Origin: Streptomyces sp. ICBB 8177
Lineage (GTDB): Bacteria > Actinomycetota > Actinomycetes > Streptomycetales > Streptomycetaceae
Direction: 5' to 3'
Length of the DNA stretch: 64,000 nt
Assembly: GCF_003144095.1 (NCBI RefSeq)
Contig: NZ_NSKH01000018.1
Coordinates: forward strand, 1,056,743 to 1,120,742
Each line of letters starts with the position of its first letter. Within the stretch, counting starts at the first letter, position 1. The translations under genes were made by a program, and so were the position numbers. The notes beneath the pieces were generated by a model that ran no database searches, was not told the origin of the DNA, and saw only the letters and a list, made by a program, of their open reading frames with translations. Below, in pieces: positions 52,895 to 62,867 of this stretch.

Positions 52895-53710
52895 CTACCG
52901 CGCGAGTTCCGCCAGCACCGCGTCCGTCAGCCGCGGCCACACCTCGATCGCCCACTCCCCGAAGTCCCGGTCGGTCAGGCAGACGCACGCCGCCCCCGCG
53001 TCCGGGTCCACCCACAGGAACGTGCCGGACTGGCCGAAGTGGCCGAAAGTGCGCGGCGAGGACGAACCGCCGGTCCAGTGCGGGGACTTGGCGTCGCGGA
53101 TCTCGAAGCCCAGGCCCCAGTCGTTGTGCCGCTGCACCCCGTAGCCGGGCAGCACGCCGCGCAGCCCGGGGAACGCCACCGTGATGGCCCGCTCCAGGGT
53201 CTCGGCGGCCAGCAGCCGCGGCGCCTGCAACTCCGCCGCGAAGCGCACGAGGTCGTCCACGGTGGAGACCGCCCCGGCGGCGGGGGAGCCGTCCAGCGAG
53301 GTCGCCGCCATGCCCAGCGGCTCGAAGACCGCCTCGCGCAGGTAGTCCGCGAAGGGGATCTCGGTGGCCTTCGCCACGTGGTCCGCCAGCACCTCGAACC
53401 CGGCGTTGGAGTAGATGCGGCGGTCGCCCGGCGCGGCCTGCGCCCGGCGCTTGGCGAAGGCCAGCCCCGAGGTGTGCGCGAGCAGGTGGCGTACGGTCGA
53501 GCCCTCGGGGCCGGCCGGCTCGTCGAGTTCGACGGCGCCCTCCTCGACGGCGAGCAGCACCGCGTACGCGGTGAGCGGCTTGGTGACCGAGGCGAGCGGG
53601 AAGCGGTGGCCGGTCGGGCCGAAGGTCCCCGCCACCGTGCCGTCCGCGCGCACCACCGCCGCCGAAGCGGTCGGAACCGGCCAGTCCCCCATGCGTCCCA
53701 GGCTTTCCAT
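52895..53710 (-). CDS. serine hydrolase of the beta-lactamase / DD-peptidase superfamily
   Basis: 271 residues. S41-V-T-K44 is the SxxK motif, Y100-S-N the YxN motif, and HFGQSG near the end stands for the KTG-like element. There is no signal peptide, so it is cytoplasmic and probably an esterase rather than a cell-wall enzyme or lactamase. ATG 53710 has TACGCT seven bases before it (leaderless type). It converges on pirin, 10 bases apart. Confidence 0.85.
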   Translation of the reverse strand: MESLGRMGDWPVPTASAAVVRADGTVAGTFGPTGHRFPLASVTKPLTAYAVLLAVEEGAVELDEPAGPEGSTVRHLLAHTSGLAFAKRRAQAAPGDRRIYSNAGFEVLADHVAKATEIPFADYLREAVFEPLGMAATSLDGSPAAGAVSTVDDLVRFAAELQAPRLLAAETLERAITVAFPGLRGVLPGYGVQRHNDWGLGFEIRDAKSPHWTGGSSSPRTFGHFGQSGTFLWVDPDAGAACVCLTDRDFGEWAIEVWPRLTDAVLAELAR

Positions 53711-53837
53711 GACCGCGAGCGTATCCGGTGCGGCTTGCCTAGAGTGCACTCAAGGTCTCTAGCGTGGAGATCACCGCGAGGGCGGGCGGCCCGGGGGACG
53801 GCCGCGAGGGCGCGAGCAGGCGGAAGGACGGTACGGC

Positions 53838-54362
53838 ATGACAGTCGTGGACACCGCGATGGCCACCGCGCACCGGGCGGAGGCCGTGCGGCACTCCGCC
53901 ACCGCGGGCGCGACGTCCGGCGATCCGATCCGGGACTGCGCGACGACGGCCCGGCCCGCGCGCCGGCCGGCCGGCCGAGACGGCTACACGATCAGCGAGG
54001 TCGTCTCGTACACCGGCCTGAGCGCCCACACCCTGCGCTGGTACGAGCGGATCGGGCTGATGCCGCACATCGACCGCTCCCACACCGGCCAGCGCCGCTA
54101 CAGCGAGGCCGACCTCGGCTGGCTCGACTTCGTCAACAAACTGCGGCTGACCGGGATGCCGGTCGCCGACATGGTCCGCTACGCGGAGCTGGTCAGGGAG
54201 GGCGAGCACACCTATCCCGATCGGCTCCAGCTGCTGGTCGCGCACCGCGAGGACGTGCGCCGCAGGATCGCGGAGCTGGGCGACACCCTCGGGGTCATCG
54301 ACCGCAAGATCGATCTCTACGCGAGCGCCCCCACGGGCGCGGGAGAGGTACGGAATCCATGA
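53838..54362 (+). CDS. MerR family regulator
   Basis: 174 residues. A 45-residue non-conserved head precedes the MerR helix-turn-helix (GYTISEVVSYTGLSAHTLRWYERIGLMPHIDRSHTGQRRYSEADLGWLDF). The C-terminus is a coiled dimer helix without the metal-binding cysteines, so it is not a metal sensor. The stop overlaps the aldo/keto reductase start as ATGA, so both are one operon and the regulator probably controls it. Confidence 0.9.
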   Translation: MTVVDTAMATAHRAEAVRHSATAGATSGDPIRDCATTARPARRPAGRDGYTISEVVSYTGLSAHTLRWYERIGLMPHIDRSHTGQRRYSEADLGWLDFVNKLRLTGMPVADMVRYAELVREGEHTYPDRLQLLVAHREDVRRRIAELGDTLGVIDRKIDLYASAPTGAGEVRNP

Positions 54363-55378
54363 GCAGCAACAAGCTCGGCACCATCGCCCTGGGCACCGGC
54401 GGTCCGCTGGTCGGCGTCCAGGGGTTCGGCTGCATGGGCATCAGCGAGTTCTACGGGGGCACCGACGAGGCGGCCGCCCGCGACACGCTGGACGCGGCCC
54501 TGGAGGCGGGCGTCACCCTCTTCGACACCGCCGACATCTACGGGTCGGGGGCGAACGAGGAGTTCCTGGCCCCCTTCGTGAACGCGCACCGGGACGACAT
54601 CACGCTCGCCTCCAAGTACGCCATCGTCCGCAAGGCCGACGACCCGGACTACCGCGGGGTCCGCAACGACCCGGCGTACATCCGGCAGGCCGTCGAGGCG
54701 AGCCTGACCCGGCTGAAGACCGACGTCATCGACCTGTACTACATGCACCGCAGGGACCCGGCGGTGCCGTTCGCCGAGTCGGTGGGCGCGATGGCGGAGC
54801 TGGTCGAGGCGGGCAAGGTCAGGTACCTGGGCCTGTCCGAGGTCACCGGCGCCGAACTGCGCGAGGCGCACGCCGTCCACCCGATCGCCGCCGTGCAGTC
54901 GGAGTGGTCGCTCTTCAGCCGGGACGTGGAGATCTCACTGGTCGGCGCGGCGAAGGAGCTGGGCGTCGCCGTCGTGCCGTACTCGCCGCTCGGCCGGGGC
55001 TTCCTGACCGGCGCCTTCACCGACGCGGGCAAGGACCTGGGCAGCGGCGACTTCCGCACGCAGCAGCCGCGCTTCACCGGCGACAACGCCAAGGCCAACG
55101 CCGCGCTGCTGGAGCCGGTCCGCGAGATCGCCGCCGCGCACGACGCCACGCTCGGCCAGATCGCCCTGGCCTGGGTGCACCAGCGGCAGCAGGTGCACGG
55201 CCTGACCGCGGTAGTGCCGATCCCGGGCACCCGCAAGCGTTCCCGCGTGCTGGAGAACACCGCGGCCGCCGCCATCACGCTGACCGACGACGAGCTGGCC
55301 CGCCTGGAGCCGATCGCCGGACAGGTCGCGGGAGACCGCTACCCGGACATGTCCAGCACCTCGGCCGCGCGCGAGTAA
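54359..55378 (+). CDS. aldo/keto reductase
   Basis: 339 residues. The (beta/alpha)8 fold with GFGCMGISEFYGG, the catalytic Tyr in DTADIYGSGANEE, and the Lys in LASKYAI, plus GRGFLTGAF and PIPGTRKRSRVLEN (NADPH binding). This is the AKR11/13-like group common in actinobacteria. Start overlaps the MerR stop. Confidence 0.92.
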   Translation: MSSNKLGTIALGTGGPLVGVQGFGCMGISEFYGGTDEAAARDTLDAALEAGVTLFDTADIYGSGANEEFLAPFVNAHRDDITLASKYAIVRKADDPDYRGVRNDPAYIRQAVEASLTRLKTDVIDLYYMHRRDPAVPFAESVGAMAELVEAGKVRYLGLSEVTGAELREAHAVHPIAAVQSEWSLFSRDVEISLVGAAKELGVAVVPYSPLGRGFLTGAFTDAGKDLGSGDFRTQQPRFTGDNAKANAALLEPVREIAAAHDATLGQIALAWVHQRQQVHGLTAVVPIPGTRKRSRVLENTAAAAITLTDDELARLEPIAGQVAGDRYPDMSSTSAARE

Positions 55379-55444
55379 CGCCTCGCCGGCTCAGCCGTCA
55401 CCGGGCTCAGCCGTGACCCGCCGCCGACGGGCGCGGGCTTCGGC

Positions 55445-56719
55445 TCAGGCCACCGCCGCCGCGCCCGCCGTGCAGGTCGCGTCGTCCGAGGCGCACACGA
55501 CCTGCCCGTAGCGGCCCAGCGCTATGCGGGTGAAGTTCTTCAGGCTCTCGGTGCCGGAGGCGAAGTAGCCGGTGTGCTGCTGCGCCCCGGCGGCCGAGAC
55601 CACCCGCGCGCCGAACGACGGCGAGACCGGGTCGGGGCCGTGGCCGAGCCCGCCGACCTCGACGTAGGGCACGTCCTGGATCCAGTCGGTGGCGTCCCGC
55701 GCCGCCCACACCCGCGCGTCGGTGTGCAGGCCCGCCACGTTCTGGGCGCGCATGCCGGGGGAGCCGTAGACCGCGATGTCGGTGACCTTGTGCTGCGGCA
55801 GCCGCCCCGCGCCGACCCCGCACAGCACCGAGCCGTAGGAGTGGCAGAACAACTGCACGCTGGTGGTCGCGGGCAGGGCGCGCACCATCGCGTTGAGCCG
55901 GACCGCGCCGGCCTCGGCCATCGTGCCGGTGGAGGCGTCCAGGCCCAGGCCGTCCGGCGTGGTGTAGTCGGCCCAGGCGATCACCGCGTAGTGACCGGCC
56001 GGGTCGGCGGCGCGCTCGGAGTCGTACAGCGCCTCGGCCATGCCGTCCGGCGCGGAGTACGGCTTGCTGGTCTTCTCGAAGGTCAGGATGTCGGTGTCGA
56101 CGCCCGGCACCACGACCGCGGTGCGCCGCGCGGTCGCGAGGTCGCCGAAGACCTCCGCGACGCGGCCCTGCCCGGTCGGGTCGAAGGCCAGGATCTGGCG
56201 GCCGGGGGCGCGCAGCGAACCGTAGCGGTGCGCGAGCTGGAGCGCCTCCGAGCGGCCGTCCGGGGTCAGGTCCTCGGCGTGCGAGCGCTTGATCTCCGCC
56301 GCCTGCTGCTGGCCGAGGGCGAGCCGGTTGGCCGCGTAGCGCAGCGGGATCGGTGCGCCGTTGAGGTTGCCGACGACCAGCGGGTAGCGGTCGGCCAGCC
56401 TCTCGCGCTGCGCGGCGGTCAGCGAGGCGAAGAACCGTGTGACGGTCCTGGCGCTCGCCGAGTCCGGGTTCGGCAGGTGGCGGCCGGCCACAGAGCCGTG
56501 CAGCCAGGCCGAGACGGCGGCGGCGCGCGGGTCCTGGGCGGGCTTTTGATGGCGCATCGCGGTCCAGCCACTGGTCGACAGCAGCACGAAGACGACCATG
56601 ATGGCCAGCGCCGCGCGCCCCGGCGAGCTCAGGTCCTGCACGATCACGCGCAGCCAGGCCCAGCCGAGGGAGCGGGAGGAAGTGGGGGGAGCGCCGACGC
56701 GCTCGTCGAAGACATTCAC
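55445..56719 (-). CDS. alpha/beta hydrolase, DUF1023 family, membrane-anchored
   Basis: 424 residues. One N-terminal hydrophobic segment (LAIMVVFVLLSTSGWTAM) and then the DUF1023 domain with nucleophile elbow FCHSYGSVL, GSPGMRAQNV and HTGYFASGTESLKNFTRIALGRY near the His. GTG 56719 is the start used here, with TATGGT eight bases upstream. Members are Actinobacteria-specific and uncharacterised; secretion toward the outside is likely. Confidence 0.85.
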   Translation of the reverse strand: MNVFDERVGAPPTSSRSLGWAWLRVIVQDLSSPGRAALAIMVVFVLLSTSGWTAMRHQKPAQDPRAAAVSAWLHGSVAGRHLPNPDSASARTVTRFFASLTAAQRERLADRYPLVVGNLNGAPIPLRYAANRLALGQQQAAEIKRSHAEDLTPDGRSEALQLAHRYGSLRAPGRQILAFDPTGQGRVAEVFGDLATARRTAVVVPGVDTDILTFEKTSKPYSAPDGMAEALYDSERAADPAGHYAVIAWADYTTPDGLGLDASTGTMAEAGAVRLNAMVRALPATTSVQLFCHSYGSVLCGVGAGRLPQHKVTDIAVYGSPGMRAQNVAGLHTDARVWAARDATDWIQDVPYVEVGGLGHGPDPVSPSFGARVVSAAGAQQHTGYFASGTESLKNFTRIALGRYGQVVCASDDATCTAGAAAVA

Positions 56720-56976
56720 CGCGGGCCACCATAGGAGACTTTCCGCGGCGTTCGTGAATCCGGTGACGTACGTCACGTTTGAAGTGGTCTCAAATGGTCG
56801 TTTCCGACACGAAACAGCCGCTGACCGAACGTAAGGCGACGGTGTGTCAGGCGTGATGCATCAGGGACACGCCAATGACGTCCCGGTGTTGAGCGGCGCA
56901 CACGAACGGCGGCGGCCCGCACCCGGGAAACCGGGTGCGGGCCGCCGCCGTTCGAGGCGACGCCCGAGCGCGTGCG

Positions 56977-59724
56977 TCAGGCGTCGCCGCCCGCCGCGCC
57001 GGGGTCGGCCGCCGCCACGTCCAGCAGCTGGTAGCGCTCGATCGCCTGCTTCGGCGCGGAGCGGTCGACCTTGCCCTCCTTGGCCAGCTCGGTCAGGACC
57101 GCCAGCACCACCGACTGCGCGTCGATGTGGAAGAAGCGCCGTGCCGCGCCGCGGGTGTCGGCGAAGCCGAAGCCGTCCGCGCCCAGCGACTGCCAGGTGC
57201 CCGGCACCCAGCGGGCGATCTGGTCCGGCACCGCCCGCATCCAGTCGGAGACCGCCACGAACGGCCCCTGCGCGCTCTGGAGCTTGCTGGTGACGTACGG
57301 CACGCGCTGCTCCTCCTCCGGGTGCAGCAGGTTGTGCTCCTCCACGGCGACGGCGTCACGCCGCAGCTCGTTCCAGGAGGTCGCCGACCACACGTCGGCG
57401 CGCACGTCCCACTCCTCGGCGAGGATGCGCTGGGCCTCGACCGCCCACGGCACGGCCACGCCGGAGGCCAGGATCTGCGCCGGGACCGAGCCCTTCTCGC
57501 CCGCCTTGTAGCGGTACAGGCCCTTGAGGATGCCCTCGGCGTCCACGTTCTCCGGCTCGGCCGGGTGCTGGATCGGCTCGTTGTAGACCGTCAGGTAGTA
57601 GAAGACGTCCTCGCCGGCCTTGCCGTCGGCGGTCGGGCCGTACATCCGGCGCAGACCGTCCTGGACGATGTGCGCGATCTCGAACCCGAACGCCGGGTCG
57701 TAGGCGACGCACGCCGGGTTGGTGGACGCCAGCAGCTGCGAGTGGCCGTCGGCGTGCTGGAGGCCCTCACCGGTCAGCGTGGTGCGCCCGGCGGTGGCGC
57801 CCAGCACGAAACCGCGGGCGAGCTGGTCGGCCATCTGCCAGAACTGGTCGCCGGTGCGCTGGAAGCCGAACATCGAGTAGAAGACGTAGACCGGGATCAG
57901 CGGCTCGCCATGCGTGGCGTAGGCCGAGCCCGCCGCGATCAGCGAGGCGGTGCAGCCCGCCTCGGTGATGCCGTCGTGCAGCATCTGGCCGCTCGGCGAC
58001 TCCTTGTACGCCAGCAGCAGTTCGCGGTCGACCGACTCGTAGGTCTGGCCCTGCGGGTTGTAGATCTTGGCGGACGGGAAGAGCGAGTCCATGCCGAAGG
58101 TGCGGTACTCGTCCGGCGCGATCGGCACGAAGCGCTTGCCGATCTCCTTGTCCCGCATCAGGTCCTTCAGCAGCCGGACGAACGCCATGGTGGTGGCGAT
58201 CGACTGCTGGCCGGAGCCCTTCTTGACGGCCGCGTAGGCCTTCTCGTCCGGGAGGGCGAGCGGCTTGGCGCGCACCACCCGGGTCGGCACGTAGCCACCG
58301 CAGGCCTTGCGGTGGTCGTGCATGTACTGGATCTCCTCCGAGTCGCGGCCCGGGTGGTAGTACGGCGGCGCGCCGGACTCCAGCTCCTTGTCGGCGATCG
58401 GCAGGTGCAGCCGGTCACGGAACCGCTTGAGGTCCTCGACCGTCAGCTTCTTCATCTGGTGGGTCGCGTTGCGGCCCTCGAAGTTCGGGCCCAGCGTCCA
58501 GCCCTTGATGGTCTGGGCGAGGATGACGGTCGGCTGGCCCTTGTGCTCCTTGGCCGCCGTGTACGCCGCGAAGATCTTGCGGTGGTCGTGGCCGCCGCGG
58601 CCGAGGTGCAGGATCTGCTCGTCGGTCATGCCCTCGACCATCTTGCGCAGCCGCTGGTCACTGCCGAAGAAGTGCTCGCGGATGTACGCGCCGGTCTCGG
58701 TGGCGTACGTCTGGAACTGGCCGTCCGGGGTGGTGTTGAGCTTGTTGACCAGCAGGCCGTCCCGGTCCTGGGCGAGCAGCGGGTCCCAGCTGCGGTCCCA
58801 GATGAGCTTGATCACGTTCCAGCCGGCGCCGCGGAACTGCGACTCCAGCTCCTGGATGATCTTGCCGTTGCCGCGGACCGGGCCGTCGAGGCGCTGGAGG
58901 TTGCAGTTGACCACGAAGGTCAGGTTGTCCAGGCCCTCGCGGGCGGCGAGCGAGAGCTGGCCGAGCGACTCCGGCTCGTCCATCTCGCCGTCGCCGAGGA
59001 ACGCCCACACGTGGCTGTCGGAGGTGTCGGCGATGCCGCGGGCCTCCATGTAGCGGTTCATCCGCGCCTGGTAGATCGCGCCGAGCGGGCCGAGGCCCAT
59101 CGAGACGGTCGGGAACTCCCAGAAGTCCGGCATCAGCCGGGGGTGCGGGTAGCTGGACAGGCCGTCGGGGGCCTTCGACTTCTCCTGGCGGAAGCCGTCG
59201 AGCTGCGCCTCGGTCAGCCGGTCGAGCAGGTAGGCGCGGGCGTAGATGCCGGGGGAGGCGTGGCCCTGGAAGAAGACCTGGTCACCGCCCTTGCCGTCGT
59301 CCTTGCCCCGGAAGAAGTGGTTGAAGCCGACGTCGTACAGCGACGCGGAGGAGGCGAAGGTGGCGATGTGGCCGCCCACGCCGATGCCGGGGCGCTGGGC
59401 GCGCGAGACCATGACGGCGGCGTTCCAGCGGGTCGCGTTGAGGACCTTGCGCTCGATCTCCTCGTTGCCGGGGAAGAACGGCTCGTCCTTGGTCGCGATG
59501 GTGTTGATGTAGTCCGTGCTGCGCATCTCGGGCACGGCGACCCGCTTCTCACGGGCGCGTTCGATGAGGCGGAGCATCAGGTAGCGGGCGCGCTCACGGC
59601 CGCGTTCGTCAATAGCCGCATCGAGCGAGTCGAGCCATTCCGCCGTCTCCTCGGGATCGAAATCCGGGACCTGGCTGGGAAGGCCGCCAATGATGATCGG
59701 GTTGCGATCGGATCCGGAAGCCAC
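56977..59724 (-). CDS. aceE: pyruvate dehydrogenase E1 component AceE (homodimeric)
   Basis: 915 residues. Decarboxylates pyruvate with thiamine diphosphate and passes the acetyl group to the E2 lipoyl domain. The ThDP/Mg site is [10 protein letters not shown]...[10 protein letters not shown]; the N-terminus ([22 protein letters not shown]-like start) and [17 protein letters not shown] are typical of AceE. No E2 or E3 gene adjoins; in actinomycetes these lie elsewhere. Confidence 0.97.
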   Translation of the reverse strand: MASGSDRNPIIIGGLPSQVPDFDPEETAEWLDSLDAAIDERGRERARYLMLRLIERAREKRVAVPEMRSTDYINTIATKDEPFFPGNEEIERKVLNATRWNAAVMVSRAQRPGIGVGGHIATFASSASLYDVGFNHFFRGKDDGKGGDQVFFQGHASPGIYARAYLLDRLTEAQLDGFRQEKSKAPDGLSSYPHPRLMPDFWEFPTVSMGLGPLGAIYQARMNRYMEARGIADTSDSHVWAFLGDGEMDEPESLGQLSLAAREGLDNLTFVVNCNLQRLDGPVRGNGKIIQELESQFRGAGWNVIKLIWDRSWDPLLAQDRDGLLVNKLNTTPDGQFQTYATETGAYIREHFFGSDQRLRKMVEGMTDEQILHLGRGGHDHRKIFAAYTAAKEHKGQPTVILAQTIKGWTLGPNFEGRNATHQMKKLTVEDLKRFRDRLHLPIADKELESGAPPYYHPGRDSEEIQYMHDHRKACGGYVPTRVVRAKPLALPDEKAYAAVKKGSGQQSIATTMAFVRLLKDLMRDKEIGKRFVPIAPDEYRTFGMDSLFPSAKIYNPQGQTYESVDRELLLAYKESPSGQMLHDGITEAGCTASLIAAGSAYATHGEPLIPVYVFYSMFGFQRTGDQFWQMADQLARGFVLGATAGRTTLTGEGLQHADGHSQLLASTNPACVAYDPAFGFEIAHIVQDGLRRMYGPTADGKAGEDVFYYLTVYNEPIQHPAEPENVDAEGILKGLYRYKAGEKGSVPAQILASGVAVPWAVEAQRILAEEWDVRADVWSATSWNELRRDAVAVEEHNLLHPEEEQRVPYVTSKLQSAQGPFVAVSDWMRAVPDQIARWVPGTWQSLGADGFGFADTRGAARRFFHIDAQSVVLAVLTELAKEGKVDRSAPKQAIERYQLLDVAAADPGAAGGDA

Positions 59725-60219
59725 GCTGTTCCTTCGCTACTAGGTCTTGCTCTGCTGTGTCGCGCCGCCTCCATCGTGTACCGCGGCTGGAGATTCCGTC
59801 ATCTCTACTGAGTGGTAACTACCACTGGCTGAGACACATCGAGCTGCGACGGTGTTCGGCCCCGGTTCAGCCGGGCCAAATCGCAACTCTACGCCCAGGC
59901 CGGAAGCGGTCGGACACCCGTATCGGAAGAGAACTTCCATTCGCTCGCGTGGGGCTCGCGCCGCCCTCGGCTCCCCGGGCCCGCCACCGCGCGACCGGGT
60001 CCGAATCCTTCGGCGGGTAGCGGCGCCGCAAATGGGTAAAATCGGCTGTGGCGCCCGTCATGGCCGAGTGTGCGTCTTGCGGCGACACGGCCCCAATAGT
60101 CACCGTTTCGGCGATCTCGGCAGCCGGGTACTTGCGCGATCCGCCCGGTCCGTGTGGACTACGGCCAACGCCTCGCGCACGTGCGGGGCAGCACACATCC
60201 CCAAGACAGGAGGCAATCC
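59725..60219. other. divergent intergenic region between aceE and DUF3052
   Basis: No gene is supported. GGAAG-agaa-CTTCC (59925-59938) is a short inverted repeat, and TAAAAT (60037-60042) is a possible -10 for the DUF3052 gene. The aceE promoter must also lie here but is not clear. Confidence 0.45.
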
Positions 60220-60657
60220 GTGAGCGCGACCGCGGACCACGCGGAGGAGACCAACCCGGCGAGCCGGTTGGGGTTCCAGCCCGGACAGGTGGTCCAGGAG
60301 TTCGGCTACGACGACGACGTCGATCACGATCTCCGTGAAGGTATCGAGGAGCTTACGGGTACGGAGCTCGCCGACGAGGACTACGAGGAGCTGCCGGACG
60401 CGGTGCTGCTGTGGTTCCGGGAGGAAGACGGTGACCTCACCGACGCCCTGGTGGACGCCACCCAGGCCGTCGACGACGGTTCGCCCATCTGGCTGCTGAC
60501 GCCCAAGACCGGCCGCGACGGCTACGTCGAGCCCAGCGACATCGGCGAGGCCGCCACCACCGCAGGCCTCACCCAGACCCGCACCTTCAACGCGGGCAAG
60601 GACTGGTCGGGCAGCCGCCTGGTCACCCCGAAGACCGCCAAGGCCGGAAAGCGCTGA
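60220..60657 (+). CDS. DUF3052 family protein
   Basis: 145 residues. Conserved actinobacterial family: LGFQPGQVVQEFGYDDDVDHDLREGIEELTG, YEELPDAVLLWFREEDGDLTDALVDA. It is acidic with no membrane segment; the function is unknown, but it is usually divergent from aceE as here. GTG 60220 has AGGAGG six bases upstream. Confidence 0.9.
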   Translation: MSATADHAEETNPASRLGFQPGQVVQEFGYDDDVDHDLREGIEELTGTELADEDYEELPDAVLLWFREEDGDLTDALVDATQAVDDGSPIWLLTPKTGRDGYVEPSDIGEAATTAGLTQTRTFNAGKDWSGSRLVTPKTAKAGKR

Positions 60658-60755
60658 GCGGGCCGGAAGGCACCCGGAAGCGCTGAGAAGGCGCAGAGCG
60701 CCCCCCCTGGCGCCCGCCACGAGCCAGGCCACGACGACCCTCGCGCCCCCGCCGG

Positions 60756-60807
60756 CCCCCCGTGCCCGCGGGGGCGCGTCGCGAGGCCCCCCGCGCCCGC
60801 GGGGGCG
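60756..60807. repeat. two near-identical GC-rich hairpins
   Basis: CCCCCC-GTGCCCGC-GGGGGCG (60756-60776) and a copy with one change (60787-60807) each fold into a 6-bp GC hairpin. They may stop transcription of the DUF3052 gene, but there is no T-run. Confidence 0.5.
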
Positions 60808-60867
60808 GCACACCGCGGTGACAGACTGTCCCGCGACGTAACCGCCCTACCGAAGGGACGCGACCCC

Positions 60868-61326
60868 ATGGCGATCGAGGTCGGCACCAAGGCTCCGGAC
60901 TTCGCACTGCGCGACCAGCACGGCCAGACCGTCCGGCTCTCCGACTTCCGGGGAGACAAGAACGTCGTCCTGCTCTTCTACCCCTTCGCCTTCACCGGGG
61001 TGTGCACCGGCGAGCTGTGCGCCCTGCGCGACGAACTGCCGAAGTTCGTCAACGACTCCGTGCAGCTGCTCGCGGTCTCCAACGACTCACCGTTCAGCCT
61101 GCGGGTCTTCGCCGAGCGCGAGGGCCTGGAGTACCCGCTGCTGTCCGACTTCTGGCCGCACGGCGAGGCCAGCCGCGCCTACGGCGTCTTCGACGAGGAG
61201 AAGGGCTGCGCGGTGCGCGGCACCTTCATCATCGACACCGAGGGCGTGGTGCGCTGGACCGTGGTCAACGGCCTGCCGGACGCCCGTGACCTCGACGAGT
61301 ACGTCAAGGCGCTCGCCGAGCTGTGA
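60868..61326 (+). CDS. peroxiredoxin AhpE-like
   Basis: 152 residues. One-Cys-type peroxiredoxin: [20 protein letters not shown] with peroxidatic Cys46; Cys51 is also near. The AhpE wording ([11 protein letters not shown]) separates it from BCP. It reduces peroxides and peroxynitrite with an outside thiol partner such as mycothiol. Start ATG 60868 with GAAGGGACG upstream. Confidence 0.92.
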   Translation: MAIEVGTKAPDFALRDQHGQTVRLSDFRGDKNVVLLFYPFAFTGVCTGELCALRDELPKFVNDSVQLLAVSNDSPFSLRVFAEREGLEYPLLSDFWPHGEASRAYGVFDEEKGCAVRGTFIIDTEGVVRWTVVNGLPDARDLDEYVKALAEL

Positions 61327-61507
61327 CGCGCCGCCCCCGTGGCGCTTGGCTGCCGCGGTGGCGGGGAACCGGTCACTAGGATCGGTTCGTTGACCCGGCG
61401 GAAGCCGGTGAGCACGACCGACCGGCGACCACCACCGGTGACCACCGGTGACCACGCACCACGGGGGCACCGCACCAGACGTTCCCCCTTTAGACCTTGG
61501 AGGACTC

Positions 61508-62083
61508 GTGGGAGTCAGCCTCAGCAAGGGTGGCAACGTCTCGCTGACCAAGGAGGCGCCCAACCTCACCGCGGTCCAGGTCGGCCTGGGCTGGGACGCG
61601 CGCACCACCACCGGCGCCGACTTCGACCTCGACGCCAGCGCCCTGCTGACGAACCCGGAGGGCAAGGTCCTCAGCGACCAGCACTTCGTGTTCTTCAACA
61701 ACCTCAAGAGCCCCGACGGCTCCGTCGAGCACACCGGGGACAACCTCACCGGTGAGGGCGAGGGCGACGACGAGGTGATCAACGTCGACCTGGCCTCGGT
61801 CCCGGCCGACGTCGCCAAGATCGTCTTCCCCGTCTCCATCTACGAGGCCGAGACCCGCCAGCAGAGCTTCGGCCAGGTCCGCAACGCCTACATCCGCGTG
61901 ATCAACCGGGCCGACGGCAACGAGCTGGCGCGCTACGACCTGAGCGAGGACGCCTCGACCGAGACCGCGATGGTCTTCGGCGAGCTGTACCGCAACGGCG
62001 CGGAGTGGAAGTTCCGCGCCATCGGCCAGGGTTACGCCTCCGGCCTGCGCGGCATCGCCCAGGACTTCGGCGTCAACGTCTGA
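61508..62083 (+). CDS. TerD family protein, copy 1
   Basis: 191 residues. Calcium-binding TerD fold: [41 protein letters not shown] and the late [18 protein letters not shown]. TerD proteins are linked to tellurite and other stress resistance. GTG 61508 has GGAGG four bases upstream. It forms a row with the next TerD and the DUF475 gene. Confidence 0.94.
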   Translation: MGVSLSKGGNVSLTKEAPNLTAVQVGLGWDARTTTGADFDLDASALLTNPEGKVLSDQHFVFFNNLKSPDGSVEHTGDNLTGEGEGDDEVINVDLASVPADVAKIVFPVSIYEAETRQQSFGQVRNAYIRVINRADGNELARYDLSEDASTETAMVFGELYRNGAEWKFRAIGQGYASGLRGIAQDFGVNV

Positions 62084-62243
62084 CGCTCCTACGTCGACGT
62101 CTGACGCCCCGGCGCCGGCGCGCGCCCGGCGCCCCCGCACCACCCGCCCCGTACGCCCGGCGTCGCGTTCCCCAGCGGACGCGGCGCCGGGCGCGCTGGG
62201 GCGGTACGCACCACGCACGCATCACCGGGGAGGAAGCAACAAC

Positions 62244-62819
62244 ATGGGTGTCACGCTCGCCAAGGGGGGAAACGTCTCCCTCAGCAAGGCCGCGCCGAAC
62301 CTCACGCAGGTCATGATCGGCCTCGGCTGGGAGGCCAGGTCCACCACCGGCGCCGACTTCGACCTGGACGCCAGCGCGCTGCTGTGCGCGAACGGCCGGG
62401 TGCTGGGCGACGAGTACTTCGTCTTCTACAACAACCTCAAGAGCCCGGACGGCTCGGTCGAGCACACCGGTGACGAACTCGTCGGTGGCACCGGCGGTGA
62501 CGACGAGACCATCCTCGTCGACCTCTCCAAGGTCCCGCAGACCGTCGACAAGGTCGTCTTCCCGGTCTCCATCTACGAGGCGGAGAGCCGCTCCCAGACG
62601 TTCGGCCAGGTCAGCAACGCCTACATCCGGGTGGTCAACCAGGCCGACCAGTCGGAGCTGGCGCGCTACGACCTGAGCGAGGACGCCTCCAGCGAGACGG
62701 CGATGATCTTCGGTGAGCTGTACCGGTACGGCGGCGAGTGGAAGTTCCGTGCGGTGGGCCAGGGGTACGCGTCCGGACTGCGCGGCATCGCTCTAGACTT
62801 CGGGGTCAACGTTTCGTAA
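62244..62819 (+). CDS. TerD family protein, copy 2
   Basis: 191 residues, close relative of the upstream gene: GVTLAKGGNVSLSKAAPNLTQVMIGLGWEARST and [10 protein letters not shown]. About three of four residues match the first copy, so it is a tandem duplication. ATG 62244 with GGGAGGAAG nearby. Confidence 0.94.
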   Translation: MGVTLAKGGNVSLSKAAPNLTQVMIGLGWEARSTTGADFDLDASALLCANGRVLGDEYFVFYNNLKSPDGSVEHTGDELVGGTGGDDETILVDLSKVPQTVDKVVFPVSIYEAESRSQTFGQVSNAYIRVVNQADQSELARYDLSEDASSETAMIFGELYRYGGEWKFRAVGQGYASGLRGIALDFGVNVS

Positions 62820-62867
62820 AACTGCGCGGACTGCACGCGCGGGGGACCCTCAAGGATTGGATCGAGT

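Noticed and set aside
56935-59811. 958-codon plus-strand frame
   Set aside because: Antisense to aceE over its whole length.
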